Shown in pieces: positions 17,067 to 25,298 of a stretch of 64,000 nt of DNA (position 1 is its first letter; every line of letters starts with the position of its first letter). The position numbers and the translations under genes were made by a program. The notes below the pieces were generated by a model that was not told the origin of the DNA, ran no database searches, and saw nothing but the letters and a program-made list of their open reading frames with translations. Source of the DNA: G963704535 sp963704535 (lineage in GTDB: Bacteria > Chloroflexota > Chloroflexia > Chloroflexales > Roseiflexaceae); NCBI GenBank assembly GCA_963704535.1, contig OY969916.1, positions 2,790,001-2,854,000 on the forward strand. The letters run 5' to 3'.

Positions 17067-17433
17067 ATGAGTTAGTCTCCCCAAGGCCATCAAACAGGGC
17101 TTCAACCTGTGCAACGCCAAACGGTTTCGCAATCATGCCCTGCACAAATCCGAACATCGCGTGACGCTTGGCTGAAACAATCCCGGCAGTCAAGATGACG
17201 ATAGGTATTGCACGCAGGGCTGGATCAGCTTGAAGCGCAGCGACAAGCTCAAAGCCATCCATGAATGGCATCATCAGGTCGGTTAGCACCATATTTGGAA
17301 CATGCTGCTGCGCTAATGCGAGGCCCACCGCACCGTTATGCGCTGTGAGCGCCTGATGCCCGCAATCTTCAACAATAAGTCGCAACAGTTCAAGGATTGC
17401 ACGATCATCATCAACAAGTAAAATGGTTGCCAT
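17059..17433 (-). CDS. Single-domain response regulator
   Basis: The 124-residue receiver domain starts MATILLVDDDRAIL. It has the acidic pair, the phospho-acceptor in MVLTDLMMPFMDG, the Thr in VILTAG and the Lys in MIAKPFGV. There is no output domain, so it acts as a phospho-relay or by protein contact. The longer open frame upstream is not supported. Its stop overlaps the start of the KaiC-like gene, which suggests that the two work together. Confidence 0.85.
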   Translation of the reverse strand: MATILLVDDDRAILELLRLIVEDCGHQALTAHNGAVGLALAQQHVPNMVLTDLMMPFMDGFELVAALQADPALRAIPIVILTAGIVSAKRHAMFGFVQGMIAKPFGVAQVEALFDGLGETNSYD

Positions 17434-17779
17434 AGTAGGTGCAACTCCGCCTTGAAACAAGCAGCATACGACAGCACCACCACGCACGAACACGCCTGCA
17501 TACCGCATCCACACTATCGTGGATGCGGTACCTCTTTCACCACAGGCTACCACCACGCCCAAAGTTGCGTTGCTTTATAACACGCTTCATAAAACGTGCC
17601 ACTAATAGACGTTGTAGACGGTATACTACCGCACCATTCCGGGCACAAGCTGCGACCTAGTCGTCGCCCTCGTTGGCCTGAGCCTCGGTCTGCATCTGCT
17701 CGCCACAGTGCCACAGAGTAGCCGTACATCCGGCTTGGCCCACGCATTCAGGTCACACGAGGGGCAGGTGTACTTGGGC

Positions 17780-18015
17780 CATGGCAACAACTCGCGACAA
17801 AGTGGCCCATTTCGCATAACTCGATCCGATGTGGTGGGAAGCACTAGCCAAAACGTCTCTTCTGTGAGGTGATTTGGACCCCCGCCGGAATTTCTCCCTG
17901 TTGCCACCAAGGAGCGAGAGAAAATCACGGCACGAAAGGTACAACGCCCCGATCCTGCCCACCGTTTTCCTGTCATTATGGTAAATGGCCCACTTTGTCG
18001 CGATTCGTTGTCATG
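17780..18015. mobile_element. 236-bp MITE-like element, copy B
   Basis: A second copy of the element at 15354, about 98% identical by eye and in direct orientation. The pair flanks the KaiC-like/response regulator genes. No clear target duplication was found. Confidence 0.8.
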
Positions 18016-18023
18016 AACCTACT

Positions 18024-18575
18024 TCACTCCTCCGTAATCAATCCACTGCGCCCGCCCGGCAAGTGCCGATAGAATGTCGCCGGCGACACCTTCAGGTGCG
18101 CCGCGACATCCTCCACAGTAATATCAGGGTTGACGAGCATTGCCTTGGCAGCGGCGATCTCCTTGGGGCCAAGGGTCCGGGGCCTGCCGCCCTTCCTGCC
18201 GCGCTCTCTGGCAGCCTGAAGGCCGGCGCTAGTGCGCTCGCGGATGACGGCACGCTCGAACTCGGCCAGGGCACCGAAGATGTGAAAGATCAGCCGCCCG
18301 CCTGGCGTGGCTGTGTCGATGCTCTCAGTAAGTGAACGTAGCTCGACGCCGCGCGCCTGAAAGTCCTCCACGGTTTCGATCAACTGGCGCATCGAACGCG
18401 CCAGGCGGTCGAGCTTCCACACGACTAACGTATCACCAGGTCGCAGGTATTCGAGGGCGGCCTTCAACTGTGGACGGTCACGTTGAGCGCCGCTGGCCTT
18501 CTCGGTGAAGATACGATCGCAGCCGGCCGCCTTGAGTGCATCGATCTGCAAAGCTGGTTTCTGGTCCAGTGTCGT
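18024..18575 (-). pseudogene. Serine recombinase (resolvase) lacking its catalytic N-terminus
   Basis: From TLDQKPALQIDALKAAGC the sequence matches the resolvase/invertase family through VVWKLDRLARSMRQLI, IFGALAEFERAVIRERT and a C-terminal helix-turn-helix (ITVEDVAAHLKVSPATFYRHL). The usual start 'Gly-Tyr-Ala-Arg-Val-Ser' with the nucleophilic serine is absent. Upstream sequence belongs to another gene in a different frame, so the protein appears headless. The break may mark a recombination point. It could not cleave DNA but might still bind it. Confidence 0.7.
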
Positions 18576-18582
18576 CAATGGC

Positions 18583-18909
18583 TCAGGAAGGAGCGTCGCC
18601 AAGGGCGCGCCGCCAGGGTTCCAAACCATCCCCGCGATCGGCCTGGTCAAGCTTGCTGCGGAGCGCTGCGAGTTCCTCACTGAATGCAGTGGCAGCGGCG
18701 GCCTGTTCAGCGAGCTGGCTGTAGAGCGTGTGGATCGCCGCCTTAACCGCTGCCTCTGGTGTCTCGAAGGGACCGACGTTGCCCATTGGTCCCTTGAAGT
18801 ACCATTCGTTCGGGTCAGGCTCGTAATAGTGCTGGGTGATCTCCAGGCCGCCGGCCAGCAGCGTATCGAGCGCGGCGACCGCCAGTCGCTCGTAGTTGAG
18901 TCCTGCCAT
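18583..18909 (-). CDS. Hypothetical protein, 108 residues
   Basis: MAGLNYERLAVAALDTLLAG is followed by an aromatic block (YYEPDPNEWYFKGPMGNVG) and a helical C-terminus with a likely coiled coil (SEELAALRSKLDQAD). The start lies five bases after the stop of the integrase gene, so it is probably co-transcribed. No family is recognised. Confidence 0.55.
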   Translation of the reverse strand: MAGLNYERLAVAALDTLLAGGLEITQHYYEPDPNEWYFKGPMGNVGPFETPEAAVKAAIHTLYSQLAEQAAAATAFSEELAALRSKLDQADRGDGLEPWRRALGDAPS

Positions 18910-18913
18910 GGTA

Positions 18914-19834
18914 TCACCTCCCGCGCCGCCGTCGCTCGGCCAGCGCAGCGCGCACCTGATCCTCAGTGACCTCGGCGTAGCGCCGGGTCGAGCGCGGGTC
19001 GCGATGACCGAGCATGCGGCTGACAATCTGCTCCGGGTAGTGACGGATAAAATCGGTGCCGGCCGTGTGGCGCAATTGGTGGATCGTGTAACGCGGCTTG
19101 CCCGCATCGAGCAGTCCCGCGCCGGCGCACAGTTGTTGCCATTGATAATACAAGGTGTCATAGGCAGTGCGTGTGCCGCGATTGGAGCGGAACAGCGGCG
19201 TACCAACATCGAGTGGTCCTAGCTCACGCAGATAGGCCCGCAGCAGCCGCAGACTGCGCTTCATCACGTCGGCATTGAGGACCACGATCCGCTCGCTGTT
19301 ATTCTTGGCCTCACGAATGTGCAAACCCTCGCGACCTACATCCAGCGTGACATCGCCGACATTGAGACTGAGTACCTCATCGGCGCGACAACCCGTCTCA
19401 CGCAACAGGGTGAAAATGAGCCGGTAGGGCTGTGGTGCCTTGGCAATCGCCGTGTCCACGGTCTTGATATCTTCGCCCCGGATGGGTCGCGGCAGCCGCT
19501 CCTCATCCTGGGTCGCCTCGACGAGTTCAGCCGGATTGAGGGAGCACAGCCCACTCTTGAGCGCCCATTTGAAAAAGCGTTTGAGACTCGCCAGGCGCCG
19601 ATTTGTCGTGCTGGGCTTCTCCTGCCGGCTACTGAGAAACGCTTCGATCTGGGTAGTGGTGATCGTGTCAAGCGGCTGGTCAAGGAACTGCGCGGCGGTG
19701 CGCAGGTCGTAGCGGTACGCCTCGATCGTGTTCTCGGCCCGGCCGCGCCGGTCGCGCAGATCGGCCAGGAACAACTCCAGCTCGCTCGCCAGGGTGGCCG
19801 CTGATTGAGGTCGCAATCGGGTGATGATCGCCAT
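18914..19834 (-). CDS. Tyrosine recombinase, XerC/D-like
   Basis: The 306-residue integrase has an N-terminal SAM-like domain (AENTIEAYRYDLRTAAQFL) and a catalytic domain with ETGCRADEVLSL (Arg), HQLRHTAGTDFI (His-x-x-Arg-His) and MLGHRDPRSTRRYAEV (Gly-His, Tyr). The length is standard. It is preceded by a perfect inverted repeat at 19923-19950 that could be an operator or recombination site. It probably serves plasmid dimer resolution or integration. Confidence 0.88.
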   Translation of the reverse strand: MAIITRLRPQSAATLASELELFLADLRDRRGRAENTIEAYRYDLRTAAQFLDQPLDTITTTQIEAFLSSRQEKPSTTNRRLASLKRFFKWALKSGLCSLNPAELVEATQDEERLPRPIRGEDIKTVDTAIAKAPQPYRLIFTLLRETGCRADEVLSLNVGDVTLDVGREGLHIREAKNNSERIVVLNADVMKRSLRLLRAYLRELGPLDVGTPLFRSNRGTRTAYDTLYYQWQQLCAGAGLLDAGKPRYTIHQLRHTAGTDFIRHYPEQIVSRMLGHRDPRSTRRYAEVTEDQVRAALAERRRRGR

Positions 19835-19922
19835 CTTCTCCCTTTTTCAAAGATAATTCCGAGCAATGGTCCAAAAATCAATTGGGCTAAATCGCATTAG
19901 GATCGGGAGCAGTATACCACAG

Positions 19923-19950
19923 TTCAAACATAAGACATATTATGTTTGAA
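19923..19950. promoter_or_regulatory. Perfect 11-bp inverted repeat upstream of the integrase gene
   Basis: TTCAAACATAA and its complement are separated by six bases (GACATA). This is the size of a Xer core site or a repressor operator. A TATACT -10-like sequence for the integrase gene lies at 19916-19911, next to the repeat. Confidence 0.6.
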
Positions 19951-19984
19951 TTTCCTTTATGGCCTGCCAGAGCAGGCGCGCCAG

Positions 19985-20470
19985 GCCGGGCCGTGAGTTG
20001 CCGGCCCGGTGCATGCGCTGGGTGTCACCACGCGCGCCGAAGCAGATAGTAACAATCGATGAAAACAGCGTCAGCAACAATAGAGGTCTACCGTATGAAA
20101 TCGGGAGAATCGTACGCTAAGGATTCATATACCGCATCAGGAAGCCTTTCTCATTCACGCCAGCAACGGCACATTCCTGTGCAGGCATACGACCGGGGAT
20201 GGCTTCACAGAGCCATCCCCGGTCCTAACGTACACTTTTCCCAAGTTTATATGGTCTCCCCCTGTATAGAGCACGTGGATGTGCTCAGGGTCGCGTTTGC
20301 GGCGATGGGAGGCAGATTGCGCTGTTGGAGGCGCTACGGGCCAATCTGTGCAGGGGCGATCTCATTCAGGGCCGGCTGCATCAAGTGTTCAGGAGCACGC
20401 TCGACGCGCAGATGTGGAGGCGATTTGGCGGGTGTGCTGCGCACTGTCTGGCACGGAGGCTGCGAGGACA
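19985..20470. other. Intergenic stretch without a convincing gene
   Basis: The open frames are Arg/Cys-rich and lack ribosome binding sites. A short inverted repeat GGGGATGGCT/AGCCATCCCC occurs near 20195-20222 and could be a terminator without a T run. I see nothing else. Confidence 0.4.
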
Positions 20471-20475
20471 AAGAT

Positions 20476-20509
20476 GGGGCGGCGTGGGTGTGTCGAACCA
20501 CGCCGCCCC
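20476..20509. terminator. Hairpin terminator for the small membrane protein gene
   Basis: A perfect 12-bp stem (GGGGCGGCGTGG and its complement) with a 10-base loop lies 33 bases past the stop of the minus gene at 20542. A weak T-rich ATCTTT follows on the minus strand. Confidence 0.6.
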
Positions 20510-20541
20510 ACCTTCGGCCAGCAATGGGGTGTTATAGTCGA

Positions 20542-20706
20542 TCAGTCTTTGGGATCGGGCGTACTACCGCCACCGCCACCTTCCGCGAGCGCAGGGGTGT
20601 GCCCATTGATGTACCCTTTGAGATCGATGACACTACCAGCGAAGACCCCAATGGCGAGCACAACCACCAGAGCGAGCATGAGGGACCGTCGTTTCCAGCC
20701 GCGCAT
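20542..20706 (-). CDS. Small secreted or membrane-anchored protein, 54 residues
   Basis: MRGWKRRSLMLALVVVLAIG gives a positive N-terminus and one hydrophobic helix, followed by VIDLKGYINGHTPAL, five glycines and STPDPKD. AAAGGAGCC is a strong ribosome binding site, and a stem-loop follows the stop. It is probably a membrane-anchored miniprotein or peptide. Nothing points to a function. Confidence 0.6.
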   Translation of the reverse strand: MRGWKRRSLMLALVVVLAIGVFAGSVIDLKGYINGHTPALAEGGGGGSTPDPKD

Positions 20707-20846
20707 GATTGGCTCCTTTCACGCTTCCGTGCGATGGCATAGGATACGGGAAGTTCGCTACTGCGTCAAGTGCGCATTGGCAGCGACCCTCTTGAGCCAC
20801 AGTCAGCACCGAGTCAGCGCCACCTATCGCCGGCCAGGACGCTCTG

Positions 20847-20945
20847 CTAGTGGTCCACCACAGTAGTTTTGCGGGGATGGTTTGGAGGGGGGGTGGCCCC
20901 TCCAAGCCTCCTCCACACCGCAAAACCTGTGTGGTCGACCACTAG
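20847..20945. mobile_element. 99-bp foldback MITE
   Basis: The ends CTAGTGGTCCACCACA and CTAGTGGTCGACCACA (on the opposite strand) are inverted, and both run on to GTTTTGCGG. The element has almost no unpaired interior and no coding capacity. Confidence 0.65.
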
Positions 20946-20994
20946 TTGGCGCCCGCATGGCGGGTGGCACCACCATAAACAGATTATCCTTTCT

Positions 20995-21024
20995 CTTGTA
21001 CGCAAACGCGCGTTTGCGTACAAG
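20995..21024. repeat. Recurrent palindrome, copy 2
   Basis: A 30-bp perfect palindrome with the same 24-bp centre as copy 1 and outer bases CTT/AAG. It lies ten bases past the end of the minus gene at 21035. Confidence 0.85.
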
Positions 21025-21034
21025 CTAGGGTCGA

Positions 21035-21469
21035 TTATTGCTCGACACGGCCATTCAACGGCCTGTTATCATGCGCGCCATCGAGCGCGGTCTTGAGTGG
21101 ATTGAACTGATGTTCAGTGACGACGTAGCAGACATCGAGCGGGTCCAGCTCGCCGGCTGGAATGCGCCGGGCCAGGTTGACCAGGCGGTGCGCGGCCACT
21201 CGTACCGGATCGTGCAGCCGTGCAATCTCGATCGCAATATCGTAGCCAGGCAGGCCCCGCTGCCCGCCCAGGATCTTCAACGTGCCTTTGAGCAAAAGCC
21301 GCTGCGTGCCGGCCGTGACAGTCCGGGGGATGATCAATGCCATTGGTTGCCCTTCAGCGTCGTTTTCACCGTTTTGGAGCAGCCAGGTATCAATTGTCTT
21401 CTCGACGATCGTCCAGCCACGCCGAAGGGCATAATCTCTGACGTGCTCTGGTTGAAGGTGTTTCACCAC
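21035..21469 (-). CDS. Hypothetical protein, 144 residues
   Basis: Starts MVKHLQPEHVRDYALRRGW directly after the stop of the upstream gene. It has a mixed alpha/beta pattern (MALIIPRTVTAGTQRLLLKG, then AIEIARLHDPVRVAAHRLVN). No family is recognised. It is the third gene of a minus operon that ends at the 30-bp palindrome. Confidence 0.6.
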   Translation of the reverse strand: MVKHLQPEHVRDYALRRGWTIVEKTIDTWLLQNGENDAEGQPMALIIPRTVTAGTQRLLLKGTLKILGGQRGLPGYDIAIEIARLHDPVRVAAHRLVNLARRIPAGELDPLDVCYVVTEHQFNPLKTALDGAHDNRPLNGRVEQ

Positions 21470-22135
21470 TCACCTGCCGATCGCTTCGAGGCGCGCCACC
21501 GGCCCGACGCCGGCCTGGCCGACCCAGCGACACGCGAAACATATGTAGAAGGTCGGCCGCTCGCCGTCCTCGCAAATGAGCAGGTCTATAGGCTGTTTGC
21601 AATGGGGGCAAAGGCTTTTTTCGGTCGTTTGAATGACGTAGGCAGGCCCGCTCGGCGACGTCGTTGTGGAGATCAGGAGATCGCCGATCTGGACGTTCGT
21701 GGCACCGAGTTCACCGAAATTTCCAGCAATCGCACCGAGTAGCGATGCTGCCATTGCCTGCGTGCGCTGCTGACGCTCGGCGATGGTCGGCCCCACGCCA
21801 TCGGCGGCGTAGAGGCGCATCAAGTAGTCTTCGACCACACAGTCCCCATCAGGCTCGATGTCATCGCCCATACACTCGGCCCACTGGCCCCCGCTGACAG
21901 TGATCAGCGCCAGGCGGCGTGGATCGTCTGGTTTGAGCTTACGCGCTTTGCCTCCTCGCCCGCCGGCGTGGTCGCTCCACATCAGGTACAGCTCGCGCTC
22001 CCCTTCAAACACGACGCGCGGCGCACTCTCTTCGAGGCGAATAAGTTGCACATGGCAGCGCGGGCGCTCCTGGCCGGCGAAACGCGACGCTATCTGCTCG
22101 CGGCTCAGTTGCCGGTAATTTTCTGGGATGCTCAT
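21470..22135 (-). CDS. Hypothetical protein with C-terminal zinc ribbon
   Basis: The 221-residue product starts MSIPENYRQLSREQI; the ATG overlaps the upstream stop by four bases. The C-terminus has SLCPHCKQPIDLL and YICFACRW, two Cys-x-x-Cys pairs that should bind zinc. The middle includes RELYLMWSDHAGGRGGKA. It may be a nucleic-acid-associated protein of a mobile element. No known family. Confidence 0.6.
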   Translation of the reverse strand: MSIPENYRQLSREQIASRFAGQERPRCHVQLIRLEESAPRVVFEGERELYLMWSDHAGGRGGKARKLKPDDPRRLALITVSGGQWAECMGDDIEPDGDCVVEDYLMRLYAADGVGPTIAERQQRTQAMAASLLGAIAGNFGELGATNVQIGDLLISTTTSPSGPAYVIQTTEKSLCPHCKQPIDLLICEDGERPTFYICFACRWVGQAGVGPVARLEAIGR

Positions 22136-22437
22136 GCGATCTGTTCTTCCCTTTTCAGCTTCTCCCAGGCGCAATACTGCTCCCAGGCCGCTACTGCCTC
22201 GGCCGGTGTCGTGAATTCTAAGGCGCCCCGACCGCTCCAATCCCAATGCCAACACCCTTGATCCGCAGCCTCACGGCACAGATAGGCCCTCGCAGGCGTG
22301 GCGCAGTCGCAGATAAACCAGGCGAACGGGCCGTCTCGGCTGGCGATCGGCTCGTAGCGCAAAACGACGGCTGATTCGTTGTCGCTGGGTGGGCGCAGCT
22401 CATATTCTAGCACCCTCAGTTCGGCCACAGACGCCAT
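22132..22437 (-). CDS. Hypothetical protein, 101 residues
   Basis: Starts MASVAELRVLEYELRPPSD; small and rich in Trp, Cys and aromatic residues (WFICDCATPARAYLCREAA). It is the first gene of the three-gene minus operon, coupled to the next by ATGA. No function is known. Confidence 0.55.
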   Translation of the reverse strand: MASVAELRVLEYELRPPSDNESAVVLRYEPIASRDGPFAWFICDCATPARAYLCREAADQGCWHWDWSGRGALEFTTPAEAVAAWEQYCAWEKLKREEQIA

Positions 22438-22497
22438 AATCAGCCTCTCAGGGGGTTTTACTGGTCCTGCTCTTTCCTGGCCGTCTTGACCATGCTT

Positions 22498-23334
22498 CTA
22501 GGCGTTCTCTATCTGCCCCTTCTTGCTTCGGGTACGGCTGCGCTCGCCTTCGTCGGGCGGGGGTGTACTAGCAGGTGTGAGGCGATCGATGATGCGAGCC
22601 TGCTCGTCGAGGCGCACCCTCAGCGCCTCCAGCTCGCCGGTCTGCCGCGCGTGGGCGACCTGGAGATCCGTGTAGCGCTGTGTCTGCTGCGCCGCCTGCG
22701 CTGCTGCTTCATCGAGCCGGCCCTGGAGTAGCGCGCGGGCTGCCTGGGCCTCCTGAGTTGCTTTACTGGCCAGCTCGACCTGGCTTCGTGCTTGGGCGAC
22801 CTGAGAACGCAGATCCGCGATCTGCTGGTCCCGCTCGGTGAGTGCCCGATCGCGCTCGGCAAGCTGTCGTTCGCGGTCCTGTACGCGCGCCGTGGCGACC
22901 TCGGCGGCGGTCTGGGCCTGCGCCAGTGTACCCTGGAGCGATTCGATCTGCTGCTGCAACTGCCTGACCTGGTGCTCGTAGCCCTCAGCTTCCAGTTCCA
23001 GCCGCTCGATCGCACCGGCCTGCTCGTCCCGCTTGGCCTGCACCGTGGCGAGTTCTTCAGCCGCCGCTGCGCGGACCTGGGCGACCTCGCGGCGTGCCAG
23101 GTCGAGGGCGGTACGCCAAAGCATCTGGAGCGACTCGGTTGCTGCCCGCGCCACCTCGTCAGGGACCTCGATCGCACCAGCCGGCTCGGCCCGCCTCTGC
23201 TGCTCCCACACCTCAAAAAGCCTCCCGATCGTCGTAAAACTACCGCCGACCTGCTGCTGAATCAGCGTCGTTGTCGGTGTCGTCCCTGCGGCCAGCAAAT
23301 CAGTGGCCGCCTGGTTGACCTCGTCCTGCGTCAC
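22498..23334 (-). CDS. KfrA-like DNA-binding protein
   Basis: The 278-residue protein has an N-terminal DNA-binding domain of the KfrA type (VNQAATDLLAAGTTPTTTLI, then GGSFTTIGRLFEVWEQQR). A very long coiled coil rich in Gln, Ala and Glu spans residues ~85-250, and a basic tail follows (RSRTRSKKGQ). KfrA proteins bind operators upstream of their own gene and help stable plasmid inheritance. The upstream region is an AT-rich TAC/TAT-triplet tract that may be that operator. This is the best hint that the window is or was plasmid-borne. Confidence 0.8.
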   Translation of the reverse strand: MTQDEVNQAATDLLAAGTTPTTTLIQQQVGGSFTTIGRLFEVWEQQRRAEPAGAIEVPDEVARAATESLQMLWRTALDLARREVAQVRAAAAEELATVQAKRDEQAGAIERLELEAEGYEHQVRQLQQQIESLQGTLAQAQTAAEVATARVQDRERQLAERDRALTERDQQIADLRSQVAQARSQVELASKATQEAQAARALLQGRLDEAAAQAAQQTQRYTDLQVAHARQTGELEALRVRLDEQARIIDRLTPASTPPPDEGERSRTRSKKGQIENA

Positions 23335-23360
23335 ATGGGCACGTCAACTCATCGATCTCA

Positions 23361-23424
23361 CTCCTTAGTAATTAGTAGTAGTTATACTATTACTATTATT
23401 ACTACTTTTATTATTACTACTACG
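23361..23424. promoter_or_regulatory. AT-rich triplet tract upstream of the KfrA-like gene
   Basis: About 60 bases of TAC/TAT/TAG triplets with repeated TTATTACTACT and an inverted GTAGTAG partner. The composition is in sharp contrast to the GC-rich surroundings. It is a candidate autoregulatory operator or iteron-like region. Confidence 0.5.
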
Positions 23425-23465
23425 AGTATAGCATGCCTGTCAAGCGCACGGAGTATCTGGACAAG

Positions 23466-23490
23466 AAAAAACGGGAGCATCGCTCCCGTT
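23466..23490 (-). terminator. Rho-independent terminator
   Basis: The stem AACGGGAGC/GCTCCCGTT has a three-base loop, followed on the minus strand by TTTTTTC. It ends a leftward transcript whose gene I cannot identify. Confidence 0.75.
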
Positions 23491-23499
23491 TGACTTCGA

Positions 23500-23880
23500 G
23501 CCTGGATGTATGGGCTCATTCGAGCATAAGACCCTGGCTGCCCAGCTCGATCGCGAGCATCAAAATGGCGATACTGCTGCCACCTTTCCATCGTCATTTT
23601 TGGCGATGCTACCAGGTGGAGCCGCTACTCCAGCATCGCCACATTCGACGAGGGCGGCCGTGGCCAGCCTCGCCAGAATTGACGATGCGCGAGCGAGCAG
23701 AGTGATCGGTGCTGGCGTTGAGGGCGGTCGAGCACCGTCGCTTTGTAACGAGAGGGCCGGGAATGGTCAATTGTATAATAGCAACGCGTTGGGCCGCCAG
23801 TCTATCGCAGCTTTTATTGCGAGCACATGCGTTTGTGGTATGATTGTTTAAGATTAGGTGCCGCCGTTTGCGGCGAGGAA
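23500..23880. other. Stretch without a clear gene; possible leftward small RNA
   Basis: No convincing coding frame is present. A minus-strand TTGACC (23770-23765) lies 17 bases from TACAAA (23747-23742), and the terminator at 23466 would end a transcript of ~270 bases. A plus-strand TATGAT at 23839-23844 is a likely -10 for the DUF1993 gene. Confidence 0.35.
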
Positions 23881-23892
23881 GAAGGGTGCGCC

Positions 23893-24453
23893 ATGTCTTT
23901 GAACGCCTATGATCTATCTGCTGGCCTGTTCGTCCGCGGACTGACCAACTTGAAAATGCAGTTGACGAAGGCCGAAGACCATGCCGCTGCCACTGGCAGC
24001 GGTGAAGCCGCGTTGCTGGACGCGCAACTCGCCACGGACGGGCGCGTGCGCGGCGTTGCGAGTGACACGCCGGCTGACCTGCACATGTACACGCTCGCCG
24101 CTCAAGTCCACTGGGCCGCGGAGGGAGCCAAGTTGGCGATCACGCAGTTGCTGGGTGCGCCATCGGTGCCGGCCGCCAACGATGCAAAGAGCTTTGCGGA
24201 TCTGCACCAGCGCCTCGATGCGACGATCGCGTATCTCCGAGAGATCGCGCCAAGCGACCTCGAAGCCGGCCTCGATCGAACGATCGTGATCGAGCACCGC
24301 CGTGGCTCGATGCGCTCCAGCGGCAGTCAGTTTCTGCTCGCATTCGCGATCCCCCACTTCTTCTATCACGTGACCACCGCCTACGGCATCTTGCGCAACC
24401 AAGGCGTGCAACTCACCATGGGCGACTTTTTGGGCAACTGGGGGACGAGTTGA
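23893..24453 (+). CDS. DUF1993 family protein (DinB-like fold)
   Basis: The 186-residue product starts MSLNAYDLSAGLFVRGL with a GAGGAAGAAGG site. It matches the DUF1993 pattern: a four-helix protein with LMQ-type start, LHMYTLAAQVHWAAEGAK and a C-terminal FAIPHFFYHVTTAYGILRN with His residues. Relatives are thought to be DinB-like, possibly metal-binding, and their role is unknown. The C-terminus appears complete. An IS3-type end begins two bases past its stop. Confidence 0.85.
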   Translation: MSLNAYDLSAGLFVRGLTNLKMQLTKAEDHAAATGSGEAALLDAQLATDGRVRGVASDTPADLHMYTLAAQVHWAAEGAKLAITQLLGAPSVPAANDAKSFADLHQRLDATIAYLREIAPSDLEAGLDRTIVIEHRRGSMRSSGSQFLLAFAIPHFFYHVTTAYGILRNQGVQLTMGDFLGNWGTS

Positions 24454-24455
24454 GC

Positions 24456-24566
24456 TGTATAGTGGACCCAAGAATTTGCACAGTGCGTGAGCCAAGATTC
24501 GGTAGAATAGGTCTATGAAAAAGTCTTACACCGCTACCTTCAAAGCTCAGGTCGTCCTGGAACTGG
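24456..24566. mobile_element. Left-end remnant of an IS3-type insertion sequence
   Basis: TGTATAGTGGACCCAAGAAT resembles an IS terminus, and the following reading MKKSYTATFKAQVVLEL is the start of an IS3-type OrfA transposase. The element is cut after ~110 bases and joined in frame to RTX repeats. Confidence 0.6.
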
Positions 24567-24961
24567 ACATTATCAAGGGCGGTAACGGCCAGGACACGCT
24601 CTACGGCGGTTCGGGTAACGATCAGCTCAATGGCGGCAACAGCGACGATACGATCTATGGTGGTCCAGGCGACGATACGAGCTACGGCGAGGATCTGCTG
24701 GAGCTGCTGGACAACGGAGCCGATACGCTCTACGGCGGGCCGGGCAATGACACCCTCGACGGCCAGAACGGCAACGACACCCTCGACGGCCAGAACGGCA
24801 ACGACACCCTGATCGACACCGAAGGGACCGACAATCTCAGCGGCTCGTTGGGCAACGACACGCTCACCACCCAGGACGGCGTGGGCGGCGACAGCGCCAA
24901 TGGCGGCCTGGGCTCGGATAGCTGCACCGTGGACGGCGGCGGCAGCACCTCCGGCTGTTAG
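24515..24961 (+). CDS. RTX calcium-binding repeat protein with a transposase head
   Basis: The first 17 residues come from an IS3-type OrfA. From residue ~20 the protein is RTX nonapeptides (GGNGQDTLYGGSGNDQL, YGGPGNDTLDGQNGNDTL), which bind calcium in secreted proteins. The product is 148 residues, and a 27-bp segment (24754-24780) is exactly duplicated in tandem. The natural N-terminus of the RTX protein is lost, and no secretion domain is seen. The IS-derived start codon and leader may drive its expression. A 12-bp hairpin terminator follows. Confidence 0.7.
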   Translation: MKKSYTATFKAQVVLELDIIKGGNGQDTLYGGSGNDQLNGGNSDDTIYGGPGDDTSYGEDLLELLDNGADTLYGGPGNDTLDGQNGNDTLDGQNGNDTLIDTEGTDNLSGSLGNDTLTTQDGVGGDSANGGLGSDSCTVDGGGSTSGC

Positions 24962-24985
24962 GCGAAGGGGCTGACGCTGGAAGAG

Positions 24986-25020
24986 AGGGAGACTGAGAGG
25001 GCCGCTGGCTCAGTCTCCCT
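24986..25020 (+). terminator. Terminator after the RTX gene
   Basis: AGGGAGACTGAG and its complement form a perfect 12-bp stem with an 11-base loop, about 25 bases after the stop codon. A T-poor tail GCTCTATCCGATTTT follows. Confidence 0.65.
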
Positions 25021-25116
25021 GCTCTATCCGATTTTGGTGTAATCTGACCCTCTCAACAGACGCCAAGTGGCCCGTTTGTATCGAATCCTTATCAACCCTC
25101 CCAATCGGCGCTGGCG

Positions 25117-25148
25117 GTATGTACGCAAACGCGCGTTTGCGTACATAC
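25117..25148. repeat. Recurrent palindrome, copy 3
   Basis: A 32-bp perfect palindrome with the same 24-bp centre. It lies between the convergent RTX and MoxR-VWA operons. Confidence 0.85.
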
Positions 25149-25242
25149 TCAATCGATCCAGTTGACCGGCCACTACATTGCAGACCCAGGAGGGCTCAGA
25201 ACGGGGCGCAGGGGCCTTAACAAGCATTTGAAGCGATAGATT

Positions 25243-25272
25243 GACCCCAGAGCGCTTCTGTGCTCCGGGGTC
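25243..25272 (-). terminator. Hairpin after the MoxR-VWA operon
   Basis: GACCCC-x-GAGC pairs with GCTC-x-GGGGTC across a short loop, 27 bases past the stop of the last gene. The T run is weak on the minus strand. Confidence 0.5.
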
Positions 25273-25298
25273 GCTCTTTAGTGCTGCTTCCGTTGTCG

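Noticed and set aside
23382..23597. 71-residue minus-strand frame ending in a Val/Ile-rich tail
   Set aside because: The hydrophobic tail is only the translation of the AT-rich triplet tract, and the frame crosses a strong terminator.
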